In this document: piece after piece, positions 53,155 to 61,644 of the stretch
Layout: the number at the start of each line of letters is the position of its first letter
Position numbering within the stretch: the stretch's first letter is position 1
DNA from: Fundidesulfovibrio putealis DSM 16056
GTDB taxonomy: Bacteria > Desulfobacterota > Desulfovibrionia > Desulfovibrionales > Desulfovibrionaceae
Reading direction: 5' to 3'
Length of the DNA stretch: 64,000 nucleotides
Assembly: GCF_000429325.1 (NCBI RefSeq)
Contig: NZ_AUBQ01000016.1
Span: 1 to 64,000, forward strand
The notes under the pieces: model-generated
What the model was told of the DNA's origin: nothing
The model's database searches: none
What the model saw: the letters and a program-made list of their open reading frames with translations, nothing else
Made by a program: the position numbers and the translations under genes

Positions 53155-53526
53155 TCAGCGACCGGTGTTGCCCTCAGCGTTCATGGCGGCCAGGCGTCCG
53201 GCCTCCAGGCAGAGGCGCGCGGTCTCGTGCGGGGGCGGAAAGCCGGGCGGGAACTTCGCGAGGATGTCCGCCTCGGTCATGGCGCGCATGGCGTGGGTGT
53301 CCATGCCGACCACGGCCTCGCACCAGAACGAGGCGCACAGCATGCCTTCGTGGGGGATGTCCGTGAGAAACCCCGCGTTGCGCACGGTCGCCCCTTCCAT
53401 GTCCAGGAACACCTCCACGAACCGGCCCCGCGCGCAGAAGGCCTTGCCCGAAAAGCGCGCCTCGTCGGGAATGCCCAGGAACGGCGGATCGAAGGCCCTG
53501 AAGTCGAGATCCTCCATGTCGCTCAT
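53155..53526 (-). CDS. Degenerate NifU-like (IscU N-terminal) scaffold protein
   Basis: The 123-residue protein follows the NifU/IscU N-terminal fold: FSGKAFCARGRFVEVFLDME, then VRNAGFLTDIPHEGMLCASF and a C-terminal helix PHETARLCLEAGRLAAM. The cysteine in KAFCARG fits the first scaffold cysteine, but the second (GC) is replaced by PH and the third (HC) by ET. Cluster assembly in the usual way is therefore doubtful. It overlaps the small membrane protein gene upstream by 4 bases. Confidence 0.6.
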   Translation of the reverse strand: MSDMEDLDFRAFDPPFLGIPDEARFSGKAFCARGRFVEVFLDMEGATVRNAGFLTDIPHEGMLCASFWCEAVVGMDTHAMRAMTEADILAKFPPGFPPPHETARLCLEAGRLAAMNAEGNTGR

Positions 53527-53672
53527 TTGTGCTCTATCCGTTTGTAGTGCGTGAAATCGAAGTCTCGGGGAAGTTCCTTCCCCCGCCAGTGGCTGGCCAG
53601 CGCGGCCAGCACCATGAGAACCGCCGCGACGCCGAGCCCTGCCAGAAGAAGCCCCGGAAGGATGCGCTCCAT
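53523..53672 (-). CDS. Small single-helix membrane protein, 49 residues
   Basis: ATG 53672, with GGGAGG 6 bases upstream, encodes MERILPGLLLAGLGVAAVLM followed by VLAALASHWRGKELP and a charged tail ending HYKRIEHK. One membrane helix is predicted at about 5-30. Its stop overlaps the NifU-like start (ATGA), so the two are coupled. The shared palindrome lies 100 bases upstream. Confidence 0.7.
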   Translation of the reverse strand: MERILPGLLLAGLGVAAVLMVLAALASHWRGKELPRDFDFTHYKRIEHK

Positions 53673-53771
53673 GGCTTGCCTCCCTGTTTTCCGGGCAGCA
53701 TACCGTGCGGGCGCGGCGGGTCAACGTTGTCGGACTAGTCCGACAAGGCGGGTATTGCGGACACGTGTCGG

Positions 53772-53803
53772 ATTATGAAAAACATGAATATGTTTTTCAT
53801 AAT
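53772..53803. promoter_or_regulatory. Perfect palindrome, copy 1
   Basis: ATTATGAAAAACAT and ATGTTTTTCATAAT (14-base arms) enclose GAAT, and TAAAATCAATGG follows on the plus strand. A related element lies at 55708. Each is upstream of a minus-strand operon (53672 and 55651), which suggests a common regulator. Confidence 0.6.
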
Positions 53804-53867
53804 TAAAATCAATGGTTTTGGAAGTTTGCCCTGAGAATCCGTATGGACGGTTTGTGGAGACGCAACA

Positions 53868-54488
53868 CTAGCGGGAGCCTTCCGTTTCGATGAGCAGGCG
53901 GATGAACGCGGCCGTGGTGGACACCCCGAGCTTGCGCATGGCCCTGGCCCGGTAGGTGCTGGCCGTCTTGACGCTTACTCCCATGTCGCGGGCGATGTCC
54001 GTGAGTTTTTCCCCCGACCCCAGGCGGCGGGCCACCTCGGCCTCCTTGGGGGAGAGCCCGGGCAAGGCCCCGTGTCTTCCGCGCCCGGTGGACAGGTCCG
54101 CAACGAGCGAGGCGCTCACGTAGACGCCGCCGTCCATGACCACGGACAGGGCTTCGGAGAGCTCCTCCGGGGCGGAGTTCTTGCCCAGGTAGCCCTTCGC
54201 GCCAAGGCTCAGGGCTCGTCTGGCGTATTCGGCCTCCTGGTGCATGCTGAGCACGATGACCGGCAGGCCGGGGCGATGGCTGGTCATGTGTTCCAGGAGG
54301 TCCAGGCCGCTGCCGTCGGGCAGGGAGATGTCCAGGACCGCCAGGTCGAAGTCGCCAGCCTCCAGGGCGCGAAGCGTCCCGGCCACGCTGGCCGCTTCGG
54401 TGAAGCGGCAGTCAAAGGGCATGTCCGCCATGATGTCCATGGTGCCGCGCCGAACCACGGCGTGATCGTCCACGACCAGGATGTTCAC
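53868..54488 (-). CDS. NarL/FixJ-family response regulator
   Basis: The 206-residue regulator has a receiver domain (MNILVVDDHAVVRRGTMDIM, with the phospho-Asp in LAVLDISLPDGSG and the conserved Lys in AKGYLGKN) and a C-terminal LuxR-type HTH (GLSPKEAEVARRLGSGEKLT and SVKTASTYRARAMRKLG). Its start overlaps the kinase stop by 4 bases, making a classic NarX/NarL-like pair. Its target may be the palindrome pair nearby. Confidence 0.95.
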   Translation of the reverse strand: MNILVVDDHAVVRRGTMDIMADMPFDCRFTEAASVAGTLRALEAGDFDLAVLDISLPDGSGLDLLEHMTSHRPGLPVIVLSMHQEAEYARRALSLGAKGYLGKNSAPEELSEALSVVMDGGVYVSASLVADLSTGRGRHGALPGLSPKEAEVARRLGSGEKLTDIARDMGVSVKTASTYRARAMRKLGVSTTAAFIRLLIETEGSR

Positions 54489-55651
54489 GGCTTCCTCCTG
54501 CGTCCGGCGGGAAGCGGCAGGCGCACGGACACGGAAGTGCCTCCACCCTCGCGAGCAGCGATGTCCATTTCGCCGCCCACGGAGCGCGCCCGCTCGCGCA
54601 TGCCGATGATGCCGAAGGAATCCGGCGACTCCAGCGCCTGGGTCGAGATGCCGCGCCCGTCGTCGGCGATGGTCATGATGAAGGACTCCCGGCTGCGTTC
54701 AAGGCGGACAACCACCCGGTCAGCGCCGGAGTGGCGGGCTACGTTGGTCAGGGCTTCCTGCAACACCCGATAGAGTGCCGTGGCCGCATCAGGCGAAAGC
54801 CTGGGCGGCCTGCCGGGTTTCACGTCCACGGCGATGCCGGTGCTTTCCCGGAAGGTGCGCGCCCTCCAGGCCACGGCCTCGCCGAAGCCCAGCTCGTCAA
54901 GGATGGGGGGGCGCAGCTCGCGCGAGATGCGGCGCACGCTCTCCAGTGTGGCCGCCACCAGCTCCTTGAGTCCAGCCAGATGGCGCGCGGCCTCGGGATC
55001 GCGTCCGGCCGCGCCCTTTTCCAGGCGGTAGAGCCCCATGTTCAGGGCGGTGAGGTTCTGCCCGAGTTCGTCGTGGATTTCCCTGGAGATGCGGGTGCGT
55101 TCCTCCTCGATGCGCTCCTGGAGGTAGGCGGAAAGCGCCCTGTAACGTTCCCGGGAGAGCTCCAGGTCCCTGGTGCGCGCGAGCACCCGCTCTTCGAGCA
55201 GCTCGCGCGCCTCCCGCAGGGCGCGCTGGGCCTCCACCCGCTCCGTGACGTCGCGAAGCGAGAGCCGAAGCCCCTGGTGGATGCCCGCCGGGGAGAGCAC
55301 GCGGGTGGTCTCCTGGGCCAGCCAGGCCTCTGTGCCGTCCTTGCGGATGATGCGGAAGTCCAGCGAGGGGGCTGCTTTCTCGCGGCTGTCGCGCATGGCC
55401 GCGAGCCAGCCGGGCAGGTCGTCCGGGTGGATGATGCGGTGGAAGAAGAGCGGGTCGCACAGGACTTCGCCGGGCTCAAAGCCCGTGATGCGCCGGCAGG
55501 AGGGCGAGACGTAGCGGGCCGCGCCGGTCGGGTCGAGCCAGATTTCCCAGTCGTAGGTGAAGTCCGCGACGGTGCGGAAGGTCTCAAGCTCCCGGCGAAG
55601 GCGGGCCAGGGGGCGCAGCCTTCTCCGGGAGACGCAGTGCGAACGGGTCAT
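54485..55651 (-). CDS. PAS-domain sensor histidine kinase (NarX/DesK-type HisKA_3)
   Basis: The 388-residue kinase is soluble. A PAS/PAC domain (about 30-145, YDWEIWLDPTGAARYVSPSC) is followed by a coiled coil, a HisKA_3 dimerisation box (RISREIHDELGQNLTALNMG with the phospho-His) and an ATPase domain (EALTNVARHSGADRVVVRLE, DDGRGIS, GIIGMRERA). No membrane segment is seen, so it senses a cytoplasmic signal. It is coupled to the regulator gene by overlap. Confidence 0.94.
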   Translation of the reverse strand: MTRSHCVSRRRLRPLARLRRELETFRTVADFTYDWEIWLDPTGAARYVSPSCRRITGFEPGEVLCDPLFFHRIIHPDDLPGWLAAMRDSREKAAPSLDFRIIRKDGTEAWLAQETTRVLSPAGIHQGLRLSLRDVTERVEAQRALREARELLEERVLARTRDLELSRERYRALSAYLQERIEEERTRISREIHDELGQNLTALNMGLYRLEKGAAGRDPEAARHLAGLKELVAATLESVRRISRELRPPILDELGFGEAVAWRARTFRESTGIAVDVKPGRPPRLSPDAATALYRVLQEALTNVARHSGADRVVVRLERSRESFIMTIADDGRGISTQALESPDSFGIIGMRERARSVGGEMDIAAREGGGTSVSVRLPLPAGRRRKP

Positions 55652-55707
55652 GGGGCATCATCTTGCAGCGCGAGCGGGAAAGCAAGGCCGGATGATCTCG
55701 TGTCGCG

Positions 55708-55737
55708 TTTTTGAAAACATGAATATATTTTCAAAAA
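55708..55737. promoter_or_regulatory. Near-perfect palindrome, copy 2
   Basis: TTTTTGAAAACAT and ATATTTTCAAAAA (one mismatch) enclose GAAT, followed by TAAAATAAATGG on the plus strand. It shares the centre CATGAATAT, the arm pattern and the right flank with copy 1 at 53772. It lies 57 bases upstream of the kinase gene. Confidence 0.6.
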
Positions 55738-55812
55738 TAAAATAAATGGTTCTGTCGGGTTAGGTTCGTAAATCGTGTGAATGATCTTTGAGAGAGCCTC
55801 GCCCGCGCGTCA

Positions 55813-56829
55813 TTAACGCTTCGCCGTTCTGGTCTGGAGCCACAGCAGGCTGAAAAGAAGCGCCGCCTCGATGACCAGGCTGGCCGCCGAGGGCAGGCGC
55901 ATCCTGGTCTGCAAATATTCGCCGCCCACCAGCACCGCCGCCAGCACCACGGCCCCGACAGGAGCAAGCCCTGGCCGCAGCCGGGCCAGGCAGGCCACGA
56001 TCACGCCGTCGTACCCGTAGCCCACGGCCACTCCCTGTTGCAGGCGGTGGTGGATGGCCGTCACTTCGGCCATTCCGGCAAGTCCCGCTATGGCTCCGCT
56101 TAAGATCAGCACCCAGAAGCCGCGTTTAGCGGCGTCCATGCCCGCGTAGTCCGCAGCCTTGGGGCCAAGGCCCATGACGGTCAGCTCGAAGCCCCAGCGG
56201 GTCTTGGCCAGCGCCCAGGCCAGCAGGCCCGCGCCGATAAGGCCGAAGATCAAGCCCGGATGCACGCGGGTTCCGGGGAAGCGCGGCAGGTGCGCCGCGT
56301 CTGCGAAGATGGCCGTGCCGGGAAAGCCGAAGCCCGCCGGGTCGCGCCAGGGGCCAAAAAACATGTGCTCCATCAGGGCTATGGCCACGTAGTTGAGCAG
56401 CAGCGTGGAGATGATCTCGCTGACCCCAAGGCGCGAGCGCAGCCACGCCGGACCGCTGGCCCAGACCGCGCCGCCAGCCGCGCCGCCAAGGAAGAGTATC
56501 GGCAAAAGAATCAGCGACGGCAGCGTGTTTCCAAGCCAGAGCGCAAACCCCGACGCGAAGATCGCGCCCATCACCAATTGTCCCTCGCAGCCTATGTTCC
56601 ACAGGTTCATGCGCGCGGCCAGGATCACGGCCAGCCCGGTCAGGGTCAGTGCCGAAGCCTTGACCAGCACCTCGGAGAAGCGCGCCCAGGTGCCGAAAGC
56701 GCCCTCGAACATCACGGAGTAGGCGGTCAGGGGGTTGGCCCCCATGAACGCGAAGATGGCCGCTCCGGCCAGCAGGGGAATGGCCAGGGCCAGCGCCCAG
56801 AGCGCGATCTTGCTGGTGCGTCCGCTCAT
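55813..56829 (-). CDS. BMP-type ABC transporter permease 1
   Basis: The 338-residue permease has about nine membrane helices. NLWNIGCEGQLVMGAIFASG and VSEIISTLLLNYVAIALMEH are typical of NupP/YufP-type nucleoside transporters. ATG 56829 overlaps the ATPase stop by 4 bases. The matching second permease is not adjacent but at 50771, because of the intervening genes. Confidence 0.92.
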   Translation of the reverse strand: MSGRTSKIALWALALAIPLLAGAAIFAFMGANPLTAYSVMFEGAFGTWARFSEVLVKASALTLTGLAVILAARMNLWNIGCEGQLVMGAIFASGFALWLGNTLPSLILLPILFLGGAAGGAVWASGPAWLRSRLGVSEIISTLLLNYVAIALMEHMFFGPWRDPAGFGFPGTAIFADAAHLPRFPGTRVHPGLIFGLIGAGLLAWALAKTRWGFELTVMGLGPKAADYAGMDAAKRGFWVLILSGAIAGLAGMAEVTAIHHRLQQGVAVGYGYDGVIVACLARLRPGLAPVGAVVLAAVLVGGEYLQTRMRLPSAASLVIEAALLFSLLWLQTRTAKR

Positions 56830-58343
56830 TGGCGCACCCCCGCCATCATGGGGCTTATGCGCGCCACCTGATCCGGCTCGGCTGCGTCCACCACGCCAAG
56901 AATACGGCCCGCAAACATGACGGCCACGCGGTCGGCCAGGGTCAGGGCCTCGGTGAGGTCGCCGGTGACTATCAACACGCCCGCGTGCTCGCGCGCCTCC
57001 AGCAGGCTTCGCCACACGTCTTCGGACGCGCCCACGTCCAGGCCCTGGGTCGGCTGATGCACCACGAGCACCTCGGGCCTGCGCGACAGCTCGCGGGCCA
57101 AAAGAAGTTTCTGGAGGTTGCCGCCGGAGAGCTCCCCGGAGGCCTGCTCCGGCCCCTCGGCCTTGATGGCGAAGCGCTTTATTGCCTGGCGGGTGGCGGC
57201 AGAGCCTCCGGTCCAGTCCAGCAGCATGCCGCGCGTGAAGTCCTTCAGGCGGGTGAGCAGAAAGTTGTGGGTGAGCGACAGCGGCGGGATGCTGCCCTCG
57301 TGGTGGCGGTCTTCGGGGACGTAGGCCAGGGCGTCTTTGGGAGCCTTGGCCCAGAGCGCGCCCGGATGCGTCGTGCCGCCGAACTCCACGCTTCCGGCGA
57401 AGCAGGGGGCAAGCCCGGCCAGCGCCTCGGTGAGCTCCGTCTGGCCGTTTCCGGCCACGCCCACCACGGCCAGCACCTCGCCCCGGCGCAGGTCCAGGTC
57501 GATGTCCTGAAACGTCGGGCGGCCCGGTTCGTTGCCGCCGGTCAGGCCCTTGACCACCAGCACCTGCGGCCCGATGGGCACGGGGGGCTTGTCGATGGCG
57601 AAGATCACCTCGCGCCCCACCATCATGCGGGCCAGGTTGCGCTTGCCCCCGGCTTCGGTCGGGGTCGTGCGGGCCACCAGCTTGCCCCGGCGCAGGATGG
57701 AGATGCGGTCGGAGAGCTCCAGGGCCTCCTCCAGCTTGTGGGTGATGAACACGATGGTGCGGCCTTCGCGGCGAAGCGTGCGCAGCACCTCGCAGAAGCT
57801 GTCGATCTCGGTTGGGGTAAGCACCGATGTGGGCTCGTCGAAGATGAGCACCTGGGCTCCCAGGCGCAGGAGCTTGAGGATCTCCACGCGCTGGCGCTCG
57901 CCCATGGACAGCTCGCAGACCTTGCGGTCCGGATGGGCCTCCAGGCCGAAGCGCTCCGAGAGTTCCCGGATGCGCGCTGCTTCGCCCTCAAGGTCCAGGA
58001 TCATGCCGCCGCCTGCCGCCAGGGCCACGTTTTCAGTCACGGTGAAGGCGTCCACCAGCATGAAGCGCTGGTGCACCATGCCCACGCCCCGGCGCAGGGC
58101 GTCGGCAGGGGACTCGAAGCGCACGGCCTCGCCGTTTAAGCGTATCTCGCCCTCGTCGGGGTGGTAGCGCCCGGACAGGATGGACATGAGCGTGGACTTG
58201 CCCGCGCCGTTCTCGCCCAGCAGGGCGTGGATCTCGCCCGCGTGGGCCATGATGCTCACCTTGTCGTTGGCCACGGTGGGGCCGAAACGCTTGGTGATGC
58301 CTGAGAGCTCCAGGCTGACGCTCGCGTGGCTCACGGGACTCAC
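56826..58343 (-). CDS. BMP-type ABC transporter ATPase with two nucleotide-binding domains
   Basis: The 505-residue ATPase has two ABC domains. The first has Walker A LLGENGAGKSTLMSILSG, signature ELSMGERQRVEILKLL and Walker B VLIFDEPTSVLTP; the second has the weaker VVGVAGNGQTELTEALAG Walker A, signature ELSGGNLQKLLLAREL and a HQPTQGLD Walker B in place of DEP. This is the usual pattern for this family. GTG 58343 overlaps the phosphoribosyltransferase stop. Confidence 0.94.
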   Translation of the reverse strand: MSPVSHASVSLELSGITKRFGPTVANDKVSIMAHAGEIHALLGENGAGKSTLMSILSGRYHPDEGEIRLNGEAVRFESPADALRRGVGMVHQRFMLVDAFTVTENVALAAGGGMILDLEGEAARIRELSERFGLEAHPDRKVCELSMGERQRVEILKLLRLGAQVLIFDEPTSVLTPTEIDSFCEVLRTLRREGRTIVFITHKLEEALELSDRISILRRGKLVARTTPTEAGGKRNLARMMVGREVIFAIDKPPVPIGPQVLVVKGLTGGNEPGRPTFQDIDLDLRRGEVLAVVGVAGNGQTELTEALAGLAPCFAGSVEFGGTTHPGALWAKAPKDALAYVPEDRHHEGSIPPLSLTHNFLLTRLKDFTRGMLLDWTGGSAATRQAIKRFAIKAEGPEQASGELSGGNLQKLLLARELSRRPEVLVVHQPTQGLDVGASEDVWRSLLEAREHAGVLIVTGDLTEALTLADRVAVMFAGRILGVVDAAEPDQVARISPMMAGVRQ

Positions 58344-58990
58344 GAGCGCGCCCGGAATATGGGCGCGGGCAGCTGGGCCACGCTCACCACGGGTTCGATC
58401 GCCGGGGTTCCCTCCACTGCGGCGCAGGCCATGGCCAGCACCGGCGGGACGGCGGGAAGATTCGCGAAGCGGGCGGAGGATTCCAGCAAGGCCTGGAGGG
58501 CCAGCATGGTGGACCCGGTGGAGATCACGTCGTCCAGCAGGATGACGCCGTCTGCGGCCTCGTTCACGATGGACAGGGAGCGCTCGTAGAGTGCGAGAAA
58601 TTTGTCGCCGCTGGTGATGGAGTCCGCGCCCACCTGGAGCACGGGGCGGCGAGCGGGTTCCATGTGGGGCTTCACCCGGTTGTGGGCCACGGCGATCTCG
58701 TCGAAGCCCAGCTCCTCGGCCACCACCTGGGCCAGTTGCAGGGACTTTTCCACGGCGGTGAGCATGGCCACGCGCTTCTTTCCGGCCAGCAGCGGGCGCA
58801 GCTTGGCGGCCAGCAGGCGGCCCAGGTCGCGGTTCAGGCGGGTCTGGCCGACGAGGTCCAGGGAGGCGATGCGGATTTCTCCGCTGTCGGCGGGCAGCCA
58901 TACCCAGGGAAGCTGGACGGCGTAGCCCAAGCCTTCCACCTCGAGGGTGAATTTCTCTCCGGACTCGCGCACGGGGCGTTCATAGGTCAT
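58340..58990 (-). CDS. Phosphoribosyltransferase (adenine PRT-like), linked to purine uptake
   Basis: The protein has the PRPP motif GVILLDDVISTGSTMLALQA and the dimer-like fold of type I phosphoribosyltransferases, with an N-terminal extension of about 65 residues and a C-terminal tail. Its place inside the BMP operon suggests salvage of the imported base. ATG 58990 has GAGG 7 bases before it; ATG 59005 adds five residues but lies against the hairpin U tract without a ribosome site. Confidence 0.8.
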   Translation of the reverse strand: MTYERPVRESGEKFTLEVEGLGYAVQLPWVWLPADSGEIRIASLDLVGQTRLNRDLGRLLAAKLRPLLAGKKRVAMLTAVEKSLQLAQVVAEELGFDEIAVAHNRVKPHMEPARRPVLQVGADSITSGDKFLALYERSLSIVNEAADGVILLDDVISTGSTMLALQALLESSARFANLPAVPPVLAMACAAVEGTPAIEPVVSVAQLPAPIFRARS

Positions 58991-59010
58991 GTGGGCCTCG
59001 GACATGAAAA

Positions 59011-59036
59011 AGGGACGGTCCGGGCGGACCGTCCCT
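59011..59036 (-). terminator. Intra-operon hairpin after the BMP binding-protein gene
   Basis: AGGGACGGTCC and GGACCGTCCCT (11-base perfect arms) enclose GCCC on the minus strand and are followed by TTTTTC. It lies between the binding-protein stop and the phosphoribosyltransferase start, so it probably sets a high ratio of binding protein to the rest. Confidence 0.75.
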
Positions 59037-59053
59037 TACGTCGTTTCGGTCGG

Positions 59054-60145
59054 TTACTCGGGCAGCTTTCCGTTCACGCCCTTGAGCAGCCAGCGCATGG
59101 TGTAGAGTTCCTTGACGGAGGCGCGCGCGCCTTCGGGGATCATCACCTTGCCGTCCTGGGCGACCATGGGGCCGAGGAAGGAGTTGTCGGTGCCTTTCTT
59201 CATCAGGTCAAGCTCGGCGTCCACCTTCTGGCGGATGGGCGCGGGCACCTTGTCGCCGTAGGGGGAGAGCTTCAGGGCGTCCTTTTCGAAGCCCCAGTAG
59301 AGCTCCTCGGCCTTCCACTTGCCGTCGAGCTTGGCCTGGACCAGCTCCACGTAGAACTTGCCCCAGTTCCAGATGGTGGAGACCAGCACGCATTTCGCGC
59401 CGAACTGGGCGGCGTCCGCGCCGTAGCCGATGGCCGGGACGTTCTTGGCGCAGGCGGCCAGGGAGGCGTCGGGGGTGTCGGCCATCTGGCGGATCAGGGT
59501 GCAGCCGCGCTGCACCAGGGCTTCGCTCATGGTGGTTTCGCCGATGGGGTCGCGCCAGCTCTTCAGCCAGACCACGGTGTTCACGCTGTCCGGGTTGAAC
59601 TTCGCGCCGGATTCCTTCAGGCCGCGCAGCAGGCCGTGGGTGAAGCCGTTGATGCCGCGGATGGGCTCGGGGATGGGGTTGGTGGCCACGGTGCCCACGT
59701 TGTTATAGCCCATCAGGCCGGCCATGTAGCCGACGAGGTACTCGCCCTGCTCGATGCGGGCCATGTAGTTGCCCATGTTGGGGGCCAGCTTGTAGCCGGA
59801 ACAGTGCTCGAAGGCGGTGTTGGGGAAGTCCTTGGCCACCTGGAGCATGGGGTCCATGTGCTCGAAGGTGGTGCCGAAGATGATGTCGTAGCCGTCCTGG
59901 GCGTACTGGCGGAACACGCGCTCGGCGTCGGCGGCCTGGACGTTCTCGGTGTAGCTCACCTCGATCTTGTCGCCCAGCTGTCGCTTGAGGTCCTCGATTC
60001 CCACGTAGTGGGCGTGGTTCCAGCCCTGGTCGTTGATTGTGCCGAGAAGGGCGAAAGCCACCTTGAGTTTGGCGGCCTGGGCCAGTCCGGGCAGGGCGGT
60101 GAGCACCGCCAGACAGCAGAGAACGATGAGCGAGCGCCTGCGCAT
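59054..60145 (-). CDS. BMP-family substrate-binding protein (nucleoside/purine)
   Basis: The 363-residue protein has a signal peptide (MRRRSLIVLCCLAVLTALPG, cleavage after AQAA) and the BMP pattern: VAFALLGTINDQGWNHAHYV, GYDIIFGTTFEHMDPMLQVA and VGYMAGLMGYNNVGTVATNP. It captures nucleosides or purines for the permeases and ATPase encoded downstream. There is no lipobox cysteine, so it appears soluble in the periplasm. Confidence 0.93.
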   Translation of the reverse strand: MRRRSLIVLCCLAVLTALPGLAQAAKLKVAFALLGTINDQGWNHAHYVGIEDLKRQLGDKIEVSYTENVQAADAERVFRQYAQDGYDIIFGTTFEHMDPMLQVAKDFPNTAFEHCSGYKLAPNMGNYMARIEQGEYLVGYMAGLMGYNNVGTVATNPIPEPIRGINGFTHGLLRGLKESGAKFNPDSVNTVVWLKSWRDPIGETTMSEALVQRGCTLIRQMADTPDASLAACAKNVPAIGYGADAAQFGAKCVLVSTIWNWGKFYVELVQAKLDGKWKAEELYWGFEKDALKLSPYGDKVPAPIRQKVDAELDLMKKGTDNSFLGPMVAQDGKVMIPEGARASVKELYTMRWLLKGVNGKLPE

Positions 60146-60318
60146 GAAGCCTCCTTGAGCGGATGTGATTGTGACGGATTGCGCGAGCGAAAGATGCCGC
60201 ATTTGGACCTGATTGTAAATCGGTTGACGCGGTCATGCAGAGTGCATGCTAGGCCAAAATCCGGGACAGCGCGCCATAATATCTTGTAACAGATGCCCGT
60301 GCGGTTTACCGTGAGGAC

Positions 60319-61488
60319 ATGGCCGACGAATCACGCGATCTTGAAAAGCAGATCACCGACCTGCGCGGGCAGGTGGCAGACCTGTCGCGCCGGGAGCGCC
60401 ATTGCCAGATGCTCCGGCGCATGCTGGACGACCTGCGCGAGGAATATCTTTCGCTGGCGCAGTCCGCCCCGGACGCCATCATCTCGGCGGACGACCGGGG
60501 GCGCGTGGTGTTCTGGAACCTGGCCGCGCAGAACCTGTTCGGGTACGAACCGGCTGAAATAATGGGCCGCAACGTGGCGATGCTCATGCCGGAGCGCTAC
60601 CGCGAGATGCACGACCGGGGCTTCGAGGCGGCGCTCCGGGCGGGCAGGGCGCTTAAGCCCCACCTGCCTTTCGAGAGCGTGGCGCTTCGCAAGGACGGCA
60701 CGGAGTTTCCCATCGAGCTGACGCATTCCAGCTGGAAGCGCGGCGCGGACCTCTTTTTTGCGGCCTTCATCCGCGACATCTCCGAGCGCAAGCGCTACGA
60801 AAAGCTGCGCGAGGACGTGGAGCGCATCATCCGCCACGACCTCAAGTCGCCGCTTCTGGGCATCGTGGGGTTCGCGAAGCTCCTGCTGGAGGAAAAGGCA
60901 CTGCCGGAGAAGCAGCGCGAGTGGGCGCGGCTCATTCACGATTCGGGCATGCAGATGAACCACCTGCTGGCCAACTCGCAGGCCATGCTGCGCATCCACG
61001 AGGGCAGCTATCAGGTCACGCCCGCTCCGGTGGATCTGGCCAGGCTGCTGGACGACCTGGGCAAGCGCTTCGAGCCTGCCATGCACGAGAAGCGGGTGGG
61101 GTATTCCTGCGACTTGCAGGTCGGAGAGGGCGGCCCTTCCGCCTGCACCATCCAGGGGGAGGAAGCCTTCCTGGACGACATGCTCTCCAACCTCATCAAG
61201 AACGCGGTGGAGGCGTCGCCGCCCGGCGAGGCCGTGAACGTGGGGGTGAGGCACGAGGACGGCTTCGTGCTGATCGACATCCACAACAAGGGCGTCATCC
61301 CGCCGGAAATCCGCGAGAAGTTCTTCCAGCCCTACGTAACCAGCGGCAAGATGGGCGGGACGGGGCTTGGCGCGCACAGCGCCTTATTGATCGCCCGCGC
61401 GCACGAAGGCGAGATATCGTTCACCTCGGACGAGGCAGAGGGCACGCACATCCTGGTGCGGCTGCCGGAATCCGGGAAACCAGCCTAG
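60319..61488 (+). CDS. Soluble PAS-domain sensor histidine kinase
   Basis: The 389-residue kinase has an N-terminal coiled coil, a PAS domain (about 45-160; LAQSAPDAIISADDRGRVVF and NLFGYEPAEIMGRNV), a HisKA box (IIRHDLKSPLLGIVGFAKLL with the phospho-His) and a HATPase domain (DDMLSNLIKNAVEASPPGEA, GGTGLGAHSALLIARAHEGE). No membrane helix or partner regulator is adjacent. ATG 60319 lies in the gap after the BMP gene. Confidence 0.93.
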   Translation: MADESRDLEKQITDLRGQVADLSRRERHCQMLRRMLDDLREEYLSLAQSAPDAIISADDRGRVVFWNLAAQNLFGYEPAEIMGRNVAMLMPERYREMHDRGFEAALRAGRALKPHLPFESVALRKDGTEFPIELTHSSWKRGADLFFAAFIRDISERKRYEKLREDVERIIRHDLKSPLLGIVGFAKLLLEEKALPEKQREWARLIHDSGMQMNHLLANSQAMLRIHEGSYQVTPAPVDLARLLDDLGKRFEPAMHEKRVGYSCDLQVGEGGPSACTIQGEEAFLDDMLSNLIKNAVEASPPGEAVNVGVRHEDGFVLIDIHNKGVIPPEIREKFFQPYVTSGKMGGTGLGAHSALLIARAHEGEISFTSDEAEGTHILVRLPESGKPA

Positions 61489-61527
61489 ACATTCAGCGTC
61501 GTCTTTTTCTCGACAGTCAGCCGAACC

Positions 61528-61581
61528 CGCAGAACCCATATGGGATTCCAAAGGGGCTCGCCCCTTTGGCCGCCGGAGGCT
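61528..61581 (-). repeat. Dispersed palindromic repeat, copy 3
   Basis: CGCAGAACCCATATGGGATT, then CCAAAGGGGCTCGCCCCTTTGG core and CCGCCGGAGGCT. It matches copy 2 (28114) in 50 or so of 54 positions by eye. It lies 40 bases after a kinase gene, where it may end transcription. Confidence 0.85.
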
Positions 61582-61644
61582 CTCCTGACGTCCCAACAAG
61601 CCCCCTGATCCAGAGTGGACTTCACCTTGCGATAGTCGGGAATC

